Source of the DNA: Alphaproteobacteria bacterium
GTDB lineage: Bacteria > Pseudomonadota > Alphaproteobacteria > Micropepsales > Micropepsaceae
Assembly (NCBI GenBank): GCA_025350465.1
Contig: JANXXU010000027.1
Coordinates: forward strand, 84,795 to 148,794
DNA: 64,000 nt
Reading direction: 5' to 3'
The notes beneath the pieces were generated by a model, which searched no databases, was not told where the DNA came from, and was given only the letters and a program-made list of their open reading frames with translations. Both the position numbers and the translations under genes were made by a program. Shown here piece by piece: positions 27,967 through 38,035 of this stretch (positions are counted from its first letter, which is position 1; the number at the start of each line of letters is the position of its first letter).

Positions 27967-29373
27967 ATGGATGAATTGCATTGGCTATCGGCAAAGGAAT
28001 TGCTCGCCGCCTATCGGACGCAAGTGCTTTCGCCTGTGGAAGTCGCCGAATATCTGCTTGGCCGCGTTGAGGCGCTCGACGCCGAGGTCAACGCCTTCTG
28101 CCTCATCGATCCTGAGGCAACGCTCGCTCAAGCGACCGCGTCCGAGCAACGATGGCAGGCCGGCGGGGCAACGGGCCTGCTCGACGGCGTTCCGGTCGCA
28201 ATCAAAGATCTCGTGTTGAGCAAAGGGTGGCCGACGCTGCGCGGCTCGAAGACGGTCGCACGCGACCAACCCTGGGAGCACGACGCGCCGAGTGTCGCGC
28301 GCTTGCGCGAACACGGTGCCGTCTTCATCGGCAAGACGACGACGCCCGAGTTCGGCTGGAAGGGAACCAACGACGCGCCGCTCACCGGCATCACCCGCAA
28401 CCCATGGAATTTGCGCAAGACGCCGGGCGGATCGAGCGGCGGCTCCAGTGCCGCGCTCGCCGCCGGGTTTTGCCCGCTGGCCATCGGTACAGACGCGGGC
28501 GGCTCAATTCGAATCCCTGCGAGTTTCAGCGGTGTGTTCGGATTGAAGCCGACATTCGGTTTGGTTGCAGCCTGGCCGGCGAGCCCGTTCGGCACACTCG
28601 CACATCTCGGACCCATGTCGCGCACCGTCGAAGACGCAGCGCTCTTTTTGAATGTCGTCTCCGAGCCCGATGCTCGCGATTGGTTCCAGCTGCCGTTTCC
28701 AAAGACCGACTTCGCGCACGGCATCGATCGCGGGATTAAGGGCGCGCGCGTGGCCTTCAGTCCGCGGCTCGGTTGGGCAAAACGCGTCGACCCGCAGGTG
28801 GAAGAGATCGTCACCCGTGCCGCCGCTCGCTTCAGCGAACTCGGCGCCGTCGTGGAACAGATCGACCCGCCGGGCGGCGACCCGACGTCGTTTTTTCGCA
28901 CGCTCTTCTTCTCAGGCGCCGGTTTTCTACTCGGCGACATGTCCGAGGAAAAGCTTCGGCTGCTCGATCCAAATCTCCTTGCCTTGGTCGAGGCGTCACG
29001 AAGCATCACGCGCAAGGAATTCCAGCAGGCGACGGCCGAGCGGGCTGCTTATGGCGCCGGTTTCAAGTCGTTCATGCAAAACTATGATTTCCTATTGACT
29101 CCGAGCACCGCCGTGCCGGCCTTCGATACTCCGCTCGTAACGCCGTTCGATCCGATGGGACAGATGTGGATGGAGTGGTCGCCTTTCTCTTATCCCTTCA
29201 ATCTCACCACGCAGCCGGCGGCGAGCATTTGCTGTGGGTTTACGCGCGAGGGATTGCCTGTCGGCCTGCAGATCGTAGGGCGCATGGGCGACGACGCCGG
29301 CGTTCTGCAAGCTGCTCATGCGTTCGAGCAACTTGGTGATTTTCCCACCAAACATCCGAAGGGCTTCGCATGA
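27967..29373 (+). CDS. Amidase signature family enzyme
   Basis: 468 residues with the Ser-cisSer-Lys triad: Lys in VPVAIKDLV near residue 80, and the serine-rich region GGSSGGSSAALAAG then GTDAGGSIRIPASFSG near 155-182. It resembles GatA-like stand-alone amidases, but GatB and GatC are not nearby, so a tRNA-amidotransferase role is unlikely; it probably hydrolyses small amides. No signal peptide. Its stop overlaps the Nnr start (ATGA at 29370). Confidence 0.86.
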   Translation: MDELHWLSAKELLAAYRTQVLSPVEVAEYLLGRVEALDAEVNAFCLIDPEATLAQATASEQRWQAGGATGLLDGVPVAIKDLVLSKGWPTLRGSKTVARDQPWEHDAPSVARLREHGAVFIGKTTTPEFGWKGTNDAPLTGITRNPWNLRKTPGGSSGGSSAALAAGFCPLAIGTDAGGSIRIPASFSGVFGLKPTFGLVAAWPASPFGTLAHLGPMSRTVEDAALFLNVVSEPDARDWFQLPFPKTDFAHGIDRGIKGARVAFSPRLGWAKRVDPQVEEIVTRAAARFSELGAVVEQIDPPGGDPTSFFRTLFFSGAGFLLGDMSEEKLRLLDPNLLALVEASRSITRKEFQQATAERAAYGAGFKSFMQNYDFLLTPSTAVPAFDTPLVTPFDPMGQMWMEWSPFSYPFNLTTQPAASICCGFTREGLPVGLQIVGRMGDDAGVLQAAHAFEQLGDFPTKHPKGFA

Positions 29374-30893
29374 GCACGGAGTGGCGCGCCAACGGCCACG
29401 AGATTCTGAGCGTTGCGCAGATGGTCGAAGCCGACCGCCTCGCCATCGGGTCGGGCATATCGTCTCTGACGCTCATGGAGAACGCCGGACGCGCCGTTGC
29501 CGACGAGATCAGCCGGCGTTGGCGCCCGCGACCGATCACCGTGCTCTGCGGACCGGGAAATAATGGTGGCGACGGATACGTCTGCGCGCGTCACCTGATG
29601 GATCGGGCTTGGCCGGTCAGCCTCTTCACCTATGGCGATCACGCGGCGCTCAAAGGCGATGCCGCGGTCATGGCCAAGAAATGGAACGGCCCCGTTCAAC
29701 GAATGACGAAGGATAGCATCGCCAATGCCGACATCGTGGTCGACGCGCTCTTCGGTACGGGCTTGAAGGAGCCGTTGAAAGATGATGCTGACATGGTCCG
29801 CGCCGAACTCACTCGTCGTCGAATAGGGACGGACGGACCCATAGTCGTTTCCGTCGACGTGCCGAGCGGCGTGCACGGCGACATCGGACCGCTATCGCCG
29901 GCAAGCATCACGGCCGATTTGACGGTGACGTTCTTTCGCAAGAAGCGCGCGCATATCGGCCAACACACCAACACGCGAGAAGTCGTCGTCGCGGACATCG
30001 GAATTCCGGCAACGGTTTTGGAGACGATCAAACCGAAGCTCGCGGAAAATGCACTCGAATGCTGGTGGCCCGCGGTTTGGCTCCTGCGCTCGGAAGCTTT
30101 CGAAGGACACAAATACAACCGCGGTCACGTCTTCGTCGTGAGCGGACACATGTCCTCGACCGGCGCCGCGCGTCTTGCAGCGCGCGCTGCGCTGCGGGCG
30201 GGGTGCGGCCTCGTGACCGTACTTTCGCCACCCGACGCACTGGAAGTGAATGCCTCGCACCTCACCTCGATCATGCTGCGCCGCTTCGATCATGCCGATG
30301 ATTTGCGCGCCATCGTGAGCGCAAAGAGCGGTTGGAGGGCGGCCGTCATCGGCCCAGCGAACGGCGTTGGCGAAACAACCAAAGTCAATGTGAAAGCCAT
30401 GTTGGAGCTCGGCATCCCCACCGTGGTGGATGCCGACGCGCTGACATCATTCGAAAACGACGCGGACACACTAATCTCGGCTTTGCACAGCAAGTGCGTG
30501 CTGACGCCGCATTCGGGAGAGTTCGCACGCCTGTTTCCCGGCATTCCAACCAACCAACCTATCGATGCCTGCATCGCCGCAGCCGCGAAGGCTCGTTGCG
30601 TCGTCGTCTTGAAGGGAGCGACGACGGTCGTCGCCGAACCCTCCGGCCACGCAGTCGTCAACACCAATGCGCCTGGGTGGCTCGCGACGGCCGGATCAGG
30701 CGACGTTCTGGCGGGCATGATTGCGAGCCTTCTTGCACAGGGCGAGCCAGCCTTCTCTGCCAGCGCCGCGGCGGTCTGGATGCACGGCGATGCGGCGCGC
30801 CGGTTTGGTCGCGGCCTGATCGCCGAAGATCTGCCCGAACTTCTCCCCGGCGCGCTGAGAGCCTTGGAAAACTGCCGCTTAGCGACCCTTTGA
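29370..30893 (+). CDS. nnr: Bifunctional NAD(P)H-hydrate epimerase / ADP-dependent dehydratase
   Basis: 507-residue fusion that repairs hydrated NADH and NADPH. The N-terminal YjeF_N epimerase domain (1-~215) has LCGPGNNGGDGYVCARHL (the substrate loop) and DIVVDALFGTGL. The C-terminal ribokinase-like dehydratase domain (~225-500) has HVFVVSGHMSSTGAARLAA, VLTPHSGEFARLFPG and the anion hole ATAGSGDVLAGMIASLL. Both domains look intact. It is translationally coupled to the amidase, and its stop overlaps the -35 of the tRNA-Leu promoter. Confidence 0.92.
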   Translation: MSTEWRANGHEILSVAQMVEADRLAIGSGISSLTLMENAGRAVADEISRRWRPRPITVLCGPGNNGGDGYVCARHLMDRAWPVSLFTYGDHAALKGDAAVMAKKWNGPVQRMTKDSIANADIVVDALFGTGLKEPLKDDADMVRAELTRRRIGTDGPIVVSVDVPSGVHGDIGPLSPASITADLTVTFFRKKRAHIGQHTNTREVVVADIGIPATVLETIKPKLAENALECWWPAVWLLRSEAFEGHKYNRGHVFVVSGHMSSTGAARLAARAALRAGCGLVTVLSPPDALEVNASHLTSIMLRRFDHADDLRAIVSAKSGWRAAVIGPANGVGETTKVNVKAMLELGIPTVVDADALTSFENDADTLISALHSKCVLTPHSGEFARLFPGIPTNQPIDACIAAAAKARCVVVLKGATTVVAEPSGHAVVNTNAPGWLATAGSGDVLAGMIASLLAQGEPAFSASAAAVWMHGDAARRFGRGLIAEDLPELLPGALRALENCRLATL

Positions 30894-30917
30894 GATTGCA
30901 AATACCCCTGCTATAGA
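30890..30917 (+). promoter_or_regulatory. Promoter of tRNA-Leu (and possibly tig)
   Basis: TTGAGA at 30890-30895, 16-base spacer and TATAGA at 30912-30917, close to the housekeeping consensus. Predicted start near 30924, about 73 bases before the tRNA. Confidence 0.6.
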
Positions 30918-30996
30918 CACCCCCCTCGTATCGAACAGGGTCGTTCGTATTCTGCCCGCGCAGGCTTGGTGAGCCGTCGCGTGTGCGCGAATTCCG

Positions 30997-31081
30997 GCGG
31001 GCGTGGCGGAACTGGTAGACGCGCTGGATTTAGGTTCCAGTGATGCAAATCGTGGGGGTTCAAGTCCCTCCGCCCGCACCA
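30997..31081 (+). tRNA. tRNA-Leu (anticodon UAG)
   Basis: 85 nt including the encoded CCA. The acceptor stem GCGGGCG pairs with CGCCCGC; the anticodon stem CTGGA/TCCAG encloses the loop TTTAGGT, giving anticodon TAG. The T arm reads GGGGGTTCAAGTCCCTC, and the long variable arm expected of a class II leucine tRNA is present. Located 62 bp before tig. Confidence 0.95.
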
Positions 31082-31143
31082 GCTTGAAATGAGCGGCCGA
31101 GTCGAGAAGATCGCGACAGACAAGAGAACAGGGCAGACTTCTT

Positions 31144-32505
31144 ATGGAAATCACCGAAACGCTCCACGACAGCTTGCGACGCGAGTTTCGCATCACCGTG
31201 GGCGTGACCGATCTTGACGCCAAGCTGATGACGCGTCTGGAGTCGATGAAATCCCAGATCAATCTTAAGGGCTTTCGCCCGGGCAAGGTCCCGGTCGCGC
31301 ACCTGAGAAAAACGTACGGCAAGGCAATGATGGGCGAAATCGTCCAAGAAGCCGTCGCCGAAGCCGGCCAAAAGGCCGTGGACGAGCGCGCGCTGCGCCC
31401 CGCGATGTCGCCTCAGATCCAGATGGTGAGCGCAGTCGAGAAGGTCGTCGAGGGCGGCGAGGATCTTATTTTCACGCTTGGCGTCGACTTGATGCCGGAT
31501 TTTACGCCGACAGACTTGGCGTTGATTTCGCTCGTGCGCCCCGTCGCCGACGTAGCCGACGAAGACGTTCAGGAATCGCTAAAGCGGCTCGCCAGTCAGC
31601 AACGTACTTTCGAGCCGAAAGGAGACGGCGCAGAGGCGATCGACGGCGATCAACTAACGATCGATTTCATCGGCAAAATAGACGGAATTCCGTTCGAGGG
31701 CGGTACTGCCGAGAGTTCGCAGCTCATAATCGGCTCAGGCTCGTTCATTCCGGGCTTTGAAGAGCAGTTGCGAGGCGCCAAAGCAGGCGACATACGTGAG
31801 GTCAACGTATCGTTTCCGGACAATTATCCGGCCGCGCATCTTGCGGGAAAATTCGCCTCGTTTGGCGTAACGGTGAAGGAAGTAATGCGTGGCGTCGATG
31901 CCGAGGTCGACGACTCGCTCGCTCTAAAATTGGGTTTGGACAGCCTGGACAAGCTGAAGGACGCAGCGCGCGGCCAACTCGAAGCCGAGCATGCGCGCAC
32001 CAGCCGCGCGCATTTGAAGCGTGCCCTGCTTGACGCCCTCGATGTTTCGCACAGTTTTGATCTTCCGCCGGCGATGGTTGAAGCCGAGTTCCGTCAGATC
32101 TGGAGCCAGGTCGAGCAGGACATCAAATCGGGAAACCTGGCGGATGAGGACAAGACGAAATCTGAGGATGAACTGAAGATCGAGTTCCGCCGGATCGCAG
32201 AGCGGCGCGTGCGCTTGGGTCTGCTGCTATCGGAAATCGGACGCCTCAACAACATTCAGGTCACTCAAGAGGAGCTGAATCGCGCCGTCGTCGCGCAGGC
32301 GCGTCAATATCCGGGCCAGGAGCAACGCATCTTCGAAATCTACCGGAACAACCCCGACGCCGTCGCGCAACTGCGCGCGCCGATATTCGAGGATAAGGTG
32401 GTAGACTTCCTTTGCAGCCAAGTGAAAATCGAAGACCGTCATGTGAGTCGAGCGGACCTCTCTAAGGACCCCGACGAATTGGCGAAAACGTTGAAAGAGA
32501 ATTGA
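31144..32505 (+). CDS. tig: Trigger factor
   Basis: 453-residue ribosome-associated chaperone and peptidyl-prolyl isomerase. The ribosome-binding signature is [16 protein letters not shown] near residues 39-54. The FKBP-type domain follows (about 160-245, with [20 protein letters not shown] and [16 protein letters not shown]), then a helical C-terminal chaperone domain. It catches nascent chains at the ribosomal exit. It heads the conserved tig-clpP-clpX-lon-hupB block, and clpP starts 34 bp later. Confidence 0.95.
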   Translation: MEITETLHDSLRREFRITVGVTDLDAKLMTRLESMKSQINLKGFRPGKVPVAHLRKTYGKAMMGEIVQEAVAEAGQKAVDERALRPAMSPQIQMVSAVEKVVEGGEDLIFTLGVDLMPDFTPTDLALISLVRPVADVADEDVQESLKRLASQQRTFEPKGDGAEAIDGDQLTIDFIGKIDGIPFEGGTAESSQLIIGSGSFIPGFEEQLRGAKAGDIREVNVSFPDNYPAAHLAGKFASFGVTVKEVMRGVDAEVDDSLALKLGLDSLDKLKDAARGQLEAEHARTSRAHLKRALLDALDVSHSFDLPPAMVEAEFRQIWSQVEQDIKSGNLADEDKTKSEDELKIEFRRIAERRVRLGLLLSEIGRLNNIQVTQEELNRAVVAQARQYPGQEQRIFEIYRNNPDAVAQLRAPIFEDKVVDFLCSQVKIEDRHVSRADLSKDPDELAKTLKEN

Positions 32506-32539
32506 AGCGCCGCGGCGCGGTCCGCGAGGGGTGATTGAA

Positions 32540-33178
32540 ATGAGCGGCGTGCGCGAATCGCAAGCGAGCTATCTGGTTCCGTACGTCGTTGAGCAAACGT
32601 CGCGCGGCGAGCGGACCTATGACATTTACTCGCGCCTTCTGAAGGAACGCATCATCTTCGTCTCGGGACCGATCGACGACAATGTCGCGACGGTGGTCAC
32701 CGCTCAGCTCCTCTTCTTGGAGGCGGAAAACCCGAAGAAGGAAATCTCCATGTACATCAACTCGCCTGGCGGGGTCGTGACCGCCGGGCTCGCGGTGTAC
32801 GACACGATGCAATACATCCGCCCCCAGGTCTCGACGCTTTGCATCGGCCAGGCCGCGTCGGCAGCCTCGCTGCTGCTGTGCGCCGGCGAAAAAGGTCAGC
32901 GCTACGCTCTCCCCAATTCGCGGGTTCTCTTGCATCAGCCATCGGGGGGCATCTCCGGCCAGGCGGCCGACATCGCTCGGCACGCGCAAGAAATTATCAA
33001 GATTAAGCGCCGCCTGAACGAGATCTACGCCAAGCACACGGGGCAGGGGGTCGATGTGATTGAAAAGGCACTGGACCGTGACTATTTCCTAACGGCCGAG
33101 GAAGCCAAATCTTTCGGTATGATCGACCAGGTCATGGCTAAGCGCCCGACAACCCTAGATCCGAGCCGGGGGGAATGA
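32540..33178 (+). CDS. clpP: ATP-dependent Clp protease proteolytic subunit
   Basis: 212 residues. Serine protease of the ClpP fold: nucleophilic Ser in [13 protein letters not shown] near residue 107, His in LLHQPSGG near 132 and Asp in KALDRDYF near 181. It forms tetradecamers that degrade substrates unfolded by ClpX or ClpA. ATG at 32540 has an AGGGG-type site upstream at good spacing; GTG at 32531 overlaps that site and is less likely. The stop codon sits in the loop of a 7-bp hairpin. Confidence 0.94.
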   Translation: MSGVRESQASYLVPYVVEQTSRGERTYDIYSRLLKERIIFVSGPIDDNVATVVTAQLLFLEAENPKKEISMYINSPGGVVTAGLAVYDTMQYIRPQVSTLCIGQAASAASLLLCAGEKGQRYALPNSRVLLHQPSGGISGQAADIARHAQEIIKIKRRLNEIYAKHTGQGVDVIEKALDRDYFLTAEEAKSFGMIDQVMAKRPTTLDPSRGE

Positions 33179-33186
33179 TTTCCCCC
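33169..33186 (+). other. Hairpin spanning the clpP stop codon
   Basis: GGGGGAA (33169-33175) pairs with TTCCCCC (33180-33186) around a four-base loop containing the clpP TGA. No T-run follows, so it may protect mRNA ends or act as a processing site more than as a terminator. Confidence 0.45.
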
Positions 33187-33373
33187 GCGCAACTGTCAGG
33201 GTGCGTGGGGCGGTTCCACGTTAATGAATTCTTGATCCGCGGCCACCTAGCATGCTCGAATTCGTGGGACAGGCGGTTCGCCTACGGATTCGGGCGGGTC
33301 TTTCCTGGCAGATGTATGCGTTCTGACTCGAAGGCCCAGAAGGGCCTGAGCCAGCCGGCGTGAAGGAGAGCGT

Positions 33374-34639
33374 ATGAGCAAGGTCACCAGCGACTCGAAA
33401 AATACGCTCTACTGTTCGTTCTGCGGCAAAAGCCAGCATGAAGTTCGCAAACTGATCGCAGGGCCGACGGTCTTCATCTGCGATGAGTGTGTTGAACTCT
33501 GCATGGACATCATCCGTGAGGAGAACAAGACCTCGCTGGTGAAATCGCGCGATGGCGTGCCGACGCCGGCCGACATCCGCAAGGTCTTGGACGATTACGT
33601 CATCGGTCAGGATCATGCGAAGAAAGTGCTCTCCGTCTCGGTGCACAATCACTACAAACGCCTGCATCACCAGACCAAGAATTCGAACGACGTCGAGATC
33701 GCCAAGTCGAACATCTTGCTGATTGGCCCGACGGGTTGCGGCAAGACCCTGCTCGCCCAAACGCTGGCACGCATCCTCGATGTGCCGTTCACAATGGCAG
33801 ATGCGACCACACTCACCGAAGCCGGCTATGTCGGCGAGGACGTGGAAAACATCATCCTGAAGCTGTTGCAGGCTGCCGACTACAACGTCGAGCGCGCACA
33901 GCGCGGCATCGTCTATATCGACGAGGTCGACAAGATCAGCCGCAAATCGGACAACCCGTCGATCACACGCGACGTGTCGGGCGAGGGTGTACAGCAAGCG
34001 CTCCTGAAAATCATGGAAGGCACGGTCGCCAGCGTTCCTCCACAGGGCGGTCGCAAGCATCCCCAGCAGGAATTCCTGCAAGTCGACACGACGAACATCT
34101 TGTTCATCTGCGGTGGCGCGTTCTCCGGTTTGGAAAAAATCATCGCCTCGCGCGGCAAGGGCACCTCGATTGGATTTGGCGCCAACGTCCAGGCGCCTGA
34201 CGAGCGTGGCACCGGCGAGATCTTCCGCGAGGTCGAGCCTGAAGACTTGCTGAAGTTCGGACTGATTCCGGAATTCGTGGGCCGTTTGCCGGTGCTGGCG
34301 ACCCTCGAGGACCTCGATATCGACGCCTTAATGGCGATTCTGACACGCCCGAAGAACGCGCTGGTTAAGCAATACCAGCGCCTGTTCGAGATGGAAGGCC
34401 TGTCGTTGACCTTCTCCGACGACGCGCTCAAGACGATTTCGCGCAAAGCTGTTGCACGCAAGACGGGAGCGCGCGGTTTGCGCTCTATCATGGAAGGTAT
34501 TTTGCTCGATACCATGTTCGAGTTGCCCACCATGCGTGGCGTCTCGGAAGTCGTGATCAATGGCGAAGTTGTTGAAGGCCGGGCGCGTCCGTTGCTCATC
34601 TACGCCGACAAGCGCAGCGAAACCTCCGCCGCATCCTGA
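33374..34639 (+). CDS. clpX: Clp protease ATP-binding subunit ClpX
   Basis: 421-residue AAA+ unfoldase. The N-terminal zinc domain has [11 protein letters not shown] and [10 protein letters not shown] (four Cys, residues 15-43). Walker A is [13 protein letters not shown] near residue 117, Walker B is [13 protein letters not shown], and the ClpP-docking loop with an IGF motif is near [10 protein letters not shown]. Substrate-pore residues GYVGEDVE are present. ATG at 33374 has AAGGAGAG upstream. It recognises tagged or regulatory proteins and feeds ClpP; in alphaproteobacteria it is usually cell-cycle-essential. Confidence 0.96.
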   Translation: MSKVTSDSKNTLYCSFCGKSQHEVRKLIAGPTVFICDECVELCMDIIREENKTSLVKSRDGVPTPADIRKVLDDYVIGQDHAKKVLSVSVHNHYKRLHHQTKNSNDVEIAKSNILLIGPTGCGKTLLAQTLARILDVPFTMADATTLTEAGYVGEDVENIILKLLQAADYNVERAQRGIVYIDEVDKISRKSDNPSITRDVSGEGVQQALLKIMEGTVASVPPQGGRKHPQQEFLQVDTTNILFICGGAFSGLEKIIASRGKGTSIGFGANVQAPDERGTGEIFREVEPEDLLKFGLIPEFVGRLPVLATLEDLDIDALMAILTRPKNALVKQYQRLFEMEGLSLTFSDDALKTISRKAVARKTGARGLRSIMEGILLDTMFELPTMRGVSEVVINGEVVEGRARPLLIYADKRSETSAAS

Positions 34640-34665
34640 ACGCCGCCTAAGCTAAGCCTCACGGT

Positions 34666-34727
34666 CGGTTGAGTGGAAACTACAAGCCCTTGAATGGAAG
34701 GGCGGTCGCTTCCACTTCCATCAACCG
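34666..34727 (+). promoter_or_regulatory. Nested inverted repeats between clpX and lon
   Basis: Outer arms CGGTTGA+GTGGAA (34666-34678) and TTCCAC+TTCCA+TCAACCG (34710-34727) pair except for a 5-base bulge. An inner stem CCCTT/AAGGG lies at 34687-34702. The bulge TTCCA is also complementary to TGGAA in the loop (34695-34699), allowing alternative folds. It could end clpX transcription or regulate lon; no T-run follows. Confidence 0.4.
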
Positions 34728-34824
34728 TTAACATTCCGGCGACAGTCGGATTCGCGAACAAGGTCGTTGGCCGACCGTTTGCAGGGTCCGATGGAAAGCC
34801 GTCAATCCAGAAAGGCAGGTAACC

Positions 34825-37254
34825 ATGCAGGGCACGAACGAACAGAGAGGCGCTAAGGCCCCCCTCGTGTTTCCCGTTCTGCCGTTGCGGGACATCGTGG
34901 TGTTTCCACATAAGATCGTGCCGCTATTCGTCGGACGCGAAAAGTCCGTGCGCGCGCTTGAGGATGTCGGCGTCGATGAGAAGCAAATCCTTCTCATAAC
35001 GCAAAAGAATCCGGCGCAAGACGATCCCACGGAAGACGATCTCTACATGGTAGGTACGCTTGCCTCCGTCGTTCAGCTCCTCAAGCTGCCCGACCAGACG
35101 GTGCGCGTTCTCGTCGAAGGCAAGCAACGCGCGCGCATCAAGCGCTTCATTCCCAATAGCGGCTTCTTTCAGGTCGAGGCCGAGTTGATTGCCGACGACG
35201 CCGGCGACGAGCGCGAGATCGAAGCCCTCGCGCGCTCCGTATCCGCGCACTTCGAGAACTACGTCAAACTGAACAAGAAAATCCCGCCCGAGAGCCAGGC
35301 CGAGGTTCAGCAGATCACGGATGCGTCGAAGCTCGCCGACACAGTCGCCTCGCATATCACCGTCAAGATCTCCGACAAGCAGTCGCTGCTCGAAACGACA
35401 AGCGTGATCGCGCGGCTGGAAAAGGTCTACGGCCTGATGGAAGGCGAGATCGGCGTGTTGCAGGTCGAGCGCAAAATTCGTACGCGCGTGAAGCGTCAAA
35501 TGGAGAAGACGCAACGCGAGTACTATTTGAACGAACAGCTGAAGGCCATTCAGAAGGAACTGGGCGAAGGCGAAGAACAGCGCGACGAACTGGGCGAACT
35601 TGAAGACCGCATCAAGAAGACGAAGCTGTCGAAAGAAGCGCGCGACAAGGCGATGGGCGAGCTGAAGAAGCTGCGCCAAATGTCGCCGATGTCCGCCGAA
35701 GCGACGGTCGTTCGAAATTATCTCGATTGGATGCTCTCGCTGCCCTGGGGCAAGAAGAGCCGCGTCAAGAAAGACATCGACGAAGCCGAAAAGATCCTCG
35801 ACGACGATCACTACGGCTTGGAAAAGGTTAAGGAACGCATCCTGGAGTACCTCGCGGTGCAGCAGCGCGCGGGCAAATTGAGGGGCCCGATCCTCTGTCT
35901 CGTCGGCCCGCCGGGTGTCGGCAAGACGTCGCTCGGCAAGTCGATCGCGCGCGCAACGGGGCGCGAGTTCTTGCGTATGTCGCTCGGCGGCGTGCGCGAT
36001 GAAGCCGAGATCCGCGGCCACCGGCGCACATATATCGGCTCCATGCCGGGCAAAGTCATTCAAGGCATGAAGAAAGCGAAGACGGCCAACCCGCTCTTCC
36101 TGCTCGATGAGATCGACAAGCTCGGCGCGGATTGGCGCGGCGACCCGTCGTCGGCTTTGCTGGAAGTACTGGACCCCGAGCAGAACGCGACGTTCAACGA
36201 TCACTATCTCGAGGTCGACTTTGATCTTTCCGACGTGATGTTCATCACGACGGCGAACACGTTGCGCATGCCGCAGCCGCTGATGGATCGTATGGAGATC
36301 ATTCGCATCCCCGGCTACACCGAGGATGAGAAAGTCGAGATAGCCAAGCGCCATTTGCTGCCGAAGCAAGTCCTGGCACACGCCTTGACGGAAGGCGAGT
36401 GGACGATCTCCGATCCCGCGCTAAAGGACCTGATCCGCTACTACACGCGCGAAGCAGGCGTGCGTAATCTCGAGCGCGAACTGGCGAGCCTGGCGCGCAA
36501 GGCCGTCAAGGAAATCGTTTCAAAAAAGGCGAAGTCCGTCGCTCTGACGCCGAAGAACCTCGAGAAATATGCGGGCGTCCGCAAATTCCGCTTCGGTGAA
36601 ATGGAGGGCGAAGATCAGGTCGGTGTCGTGACCGGGTTGGCTTGGACCGAGGTCGGCGGCGACACGCTGACGATCGAAGCTGTCATGCTTCCCGGCAAAG
36701 GCAGGATGCAGGCGACCGGCACGTTGGGCGACGTGATGAAGGAATCTATCGACGCGGCGCGCTCATATGTTCGTTCGCGTTCGGCGTCGATGGGGGTCAC
36801 GCCACCGACATTCGACAAGCGTGACATCCACGTCCACGTGCCGGAGGGCGGAACTCCGAAGGACGGACCTTCGGCCGGCATCGCGATGACGACCGCGATT
36901 GTTTCGGTCTTGACCGGCATCCCGATCAAACGCGACGTCGCCATGACCGGCGAGGTGACCTTGCGGGGCCGCGTTCTGCCTATCGGCGGATTGAAAGAGA
37001 AGCTGTTGGCGGCCCTGCGCGCCGGGATCAAGACCGTGCTCATTCCTTCTGAAAATGAGAAGGACTTGGCGGAAATCCCGGACAATGTGCGCAAGGGCCT
37101 GAACATCATTCCGGTGGCGACGGTCGACCAGGTTTTGGCGCATGCGCTCGTGCGCATGCCTGTACCGGTCACCTGGGTTGAGCCGGTCGATGAGCCGGTT
37201 CGCCCACCTGCAGGCACAGAGCCTGTTGACCACGACAGCCTGGTTGCGCACTAG
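34825..37254 (+). CDS. lon: ATP-dependent protease Lon
   Basis: 809 residues in one chain. The N-terminal substrate domain (1-~300) is followed by AAA+ (Walker [19 protein letters not shown] near 357; Walker [12 protein letters not shown]). The C-terminal protease domain has the Ser-Lys dyad in [14 protein letters not shown] with the Ser near residue 683 and Lys near 726. It is the LonA type without a membrane anchor. It degrades misfolded and regulatory proteins, and in alphaproteobacteria DnaA and CcrM. ATG at 34825 has AAAGGCAGG upstream. Terminator at 37274. Confidence 0.97.
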   Translation: MQGTNEQRGAKAPLVFPVLPLRDIVVFPHKIVPLFVGREKSVRALEDVGVDEKQILLITQKNPAQDDPTEDDLYMVGTLASVVQLLKLPDQTVRVLVEGKQRARIKRFIPNSGFFQVEAELIADDAGDEREIEALARSVSAHFENYVKLNKKIPPESQAEVQQITDASKLADTVASHITVKISDKQSLLETTSVIARLEKVYGLMEGEIGVLQVERKIRTRVKRQMEKTQREYYLNEQLKAIQKELGEGEEQRDELGELEDRIKKTKLSKEARDKAMGELKKLRQMSPMSAEATVVRNYLDWMLSLPWGKKSRVKKDIDEAEKILDDDHYGLEKVKERILEYLAVQQRAGKLRGPILCLVGPPGVGKTSLGKSIARATGREFLRMSLGGVRDEAEIRGHRRTYIGSMPGKVIQGMKKAKTANPLFLLDEIDKLGADWRGDPSSALLEVLDPEQNATFNDHYLEVDFDLSDVMFITTANTLRMPQPLMDRMEIIRIPGYTEDEKVEIAKRHLLPKQVLAHALTEGEWTISDPALKDLIRYYTREAGVRNLERELASLARKAVKEIVSKKAKSVALTPKNLEKYAGVRKFRFGEMEGEDQVGVVTGLAWTEVGGDTLTIEAVMLPGKGRMQATGTLGDVMKESIDAARSYVRSRSASMGVTPPTFDKRDIHVHVPEGGTPKDGPSAGIAMTTAIVSVLTGIPIKRDVAMTGEVTLRGRVLPIGGLKEKLLAALRAGIKTVLIPSENEKDLAEIPDNVRKGLNIIPVATVDQVLAHALVRMPVPVTWVEPVDEPVRPPAGTEPVDHDSLVAH

Positions 37255-37273
37255 GCACGCGTAGAAGTTGCAA

Positions 37274-37310
37274 GGGGATCGTCCTTAACGGGGCGGTCCC
37301 CCACGCTTTT
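37274..37310 (+). terminator. Terminator after lon
   Basis: 11-bp stem (37274-37284 with 37291-37301, including G-U pairs) around a 6-base loop, followed within five bases by TTTT. It lies 19 bases past the lon stop. Confidence 0.7.
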
Positions 37311-37344
37311 CTGCGGGCGCCTGCCAAAAAACGGCGGATTTCCT

Positions 37345-37372
37345 TTGACAGGGCCCTTTCAGGCCTTAAATT
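37345..37372 (+). promoter_or_regulatory. Promoter of hupB
   Basis: TTGACA at 37345-37350, 16-base spacer and TAAATT at 37367-37372. Predicted start near 37379, a leader of about 60 bases. Together with the terminator above it makes hupB a separate unit from lon. Confidence 0.55.
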
Positions 37373-37441
37373 CCGCCCCTGCAGTTTTCGAGCGGTTTGC
37401 TCGCCCAAAGACCACCTCCCAAACAGAGATCGAGAGGACCC

Positions 37442-37717
37442 ATGAATAAGAACGATCTTGTCGCGGCCGTCGCCGAAAAGACGACCGTACCGAAGGCAGA
37501 AGCCGAAAAAATCATTGACGCCACCTTGGAAGTCGTGACCTCCACATTGAAAAATGGCGATGAAGTGCGCCTTGTCGGCTTTGGCACGTTTGTCGTGACA
37601 AACCGTAAAGCCGGCACCGGCCGAAATCCGCGCACGGGCGAAGAAATCAAAATTCCGGCCTCCAAACAGCCGAAATTTCGCGCCGGCAAGCAGCTAAAAG
37701 ACGCCGTCAATATCTGA
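37442..37717 (+). CDS. hupB: DNA-binding protein HU
   Basis: 91 residues, the canonical HU length. MNKNDLVAAVAEK opens the dimerisation helices; GFGTFVVTNRKAGTGRNP is the DNA-binding arm leading to the conserved Arg-Asn-Pro; KQPKFRAGKQLKDAVN closes it. It is a nucleoid protein that bends DNA without sequence preference. ATG at 37442 has GAGAGGACC just upstream. The position directly after lon is conserved in many Proteobacteria, so I use hupB. Confidence 0.95.
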   Translation: MNKNDLVAAVAEKTTVPKAEAEKIIDATLEVVTSTLKNGDEVRLVGFGTFVVTNRKAGTGRNPRTGEEIKIPASKQPKFRAGKQLKDAVNI

Positions 37718-37756
37718 CGTTTGATTGCCGACTGCCCAAGTTGCGGCAGGTGAACA

Positions 37757-37789
37757 GGGGCGCGGGGCCGCTTGGCCGAGCGCCCCTTT
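37757..37789 (+). terminator. Terminator after hupB
   Basis: GGGGCGC (37757-37763) pairs with GCGCCCC (37780-37786), with an inner GGCC/GGCC stem, then TTTG. Located 40 bases past the hupB stop. Confidence 0.68.
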
Positions 37790-37842
37790 GCACATGCGCT
37801 TTTGCGCCGTCGAGTAGGCTTTGCTATGCCACCGGCGAAGGC

Positions 37843-37918
37843 GGGCGATTAGCTCAGTTGGTAGAGCGCATCGTTTACACCGATGATGTCGGCGGTTCGA
37901 GCCCGTCATCGCCCACCA
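37843..37918 (+). tRNA. tRNA-Val (anticodon UAC)
   Basis: 76 nt with encoded CCA. Acceptor GGGCGAT/ATCGCCC, D arm AGCTCAGTTGGTAGAGC, anticodon stem CATCG/CGATG with loop TTTACAC (anticodon TAC), T arm with GGTTCGAGCCC. Confidence 0.96.
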
Positions 37919-38035
37919 GCCTTCGCTCGCGAAGCACGTGAAGGCTGCCGCGCCGAAGCCCAATAGGGACGAAGGCGGGCAATTGTTTCCGCGAGCTACG
38001 GTTTGTCGAGCCGGTATCCGGCTCTGAAGATCAAC

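Noticed and set aside
33228..33250. TGATCC near 33232 as another ECF sigma promoter before clpX
   Set aside because: The spacing to the nearest TAGCAT is only about nine bases, not 18.
34924..36381. 485-codon open frame antisense to lon
   Set aside because: Produced by the high-GC codon bias of lon; composition is Leu/Phe/Arg-rich without family features.
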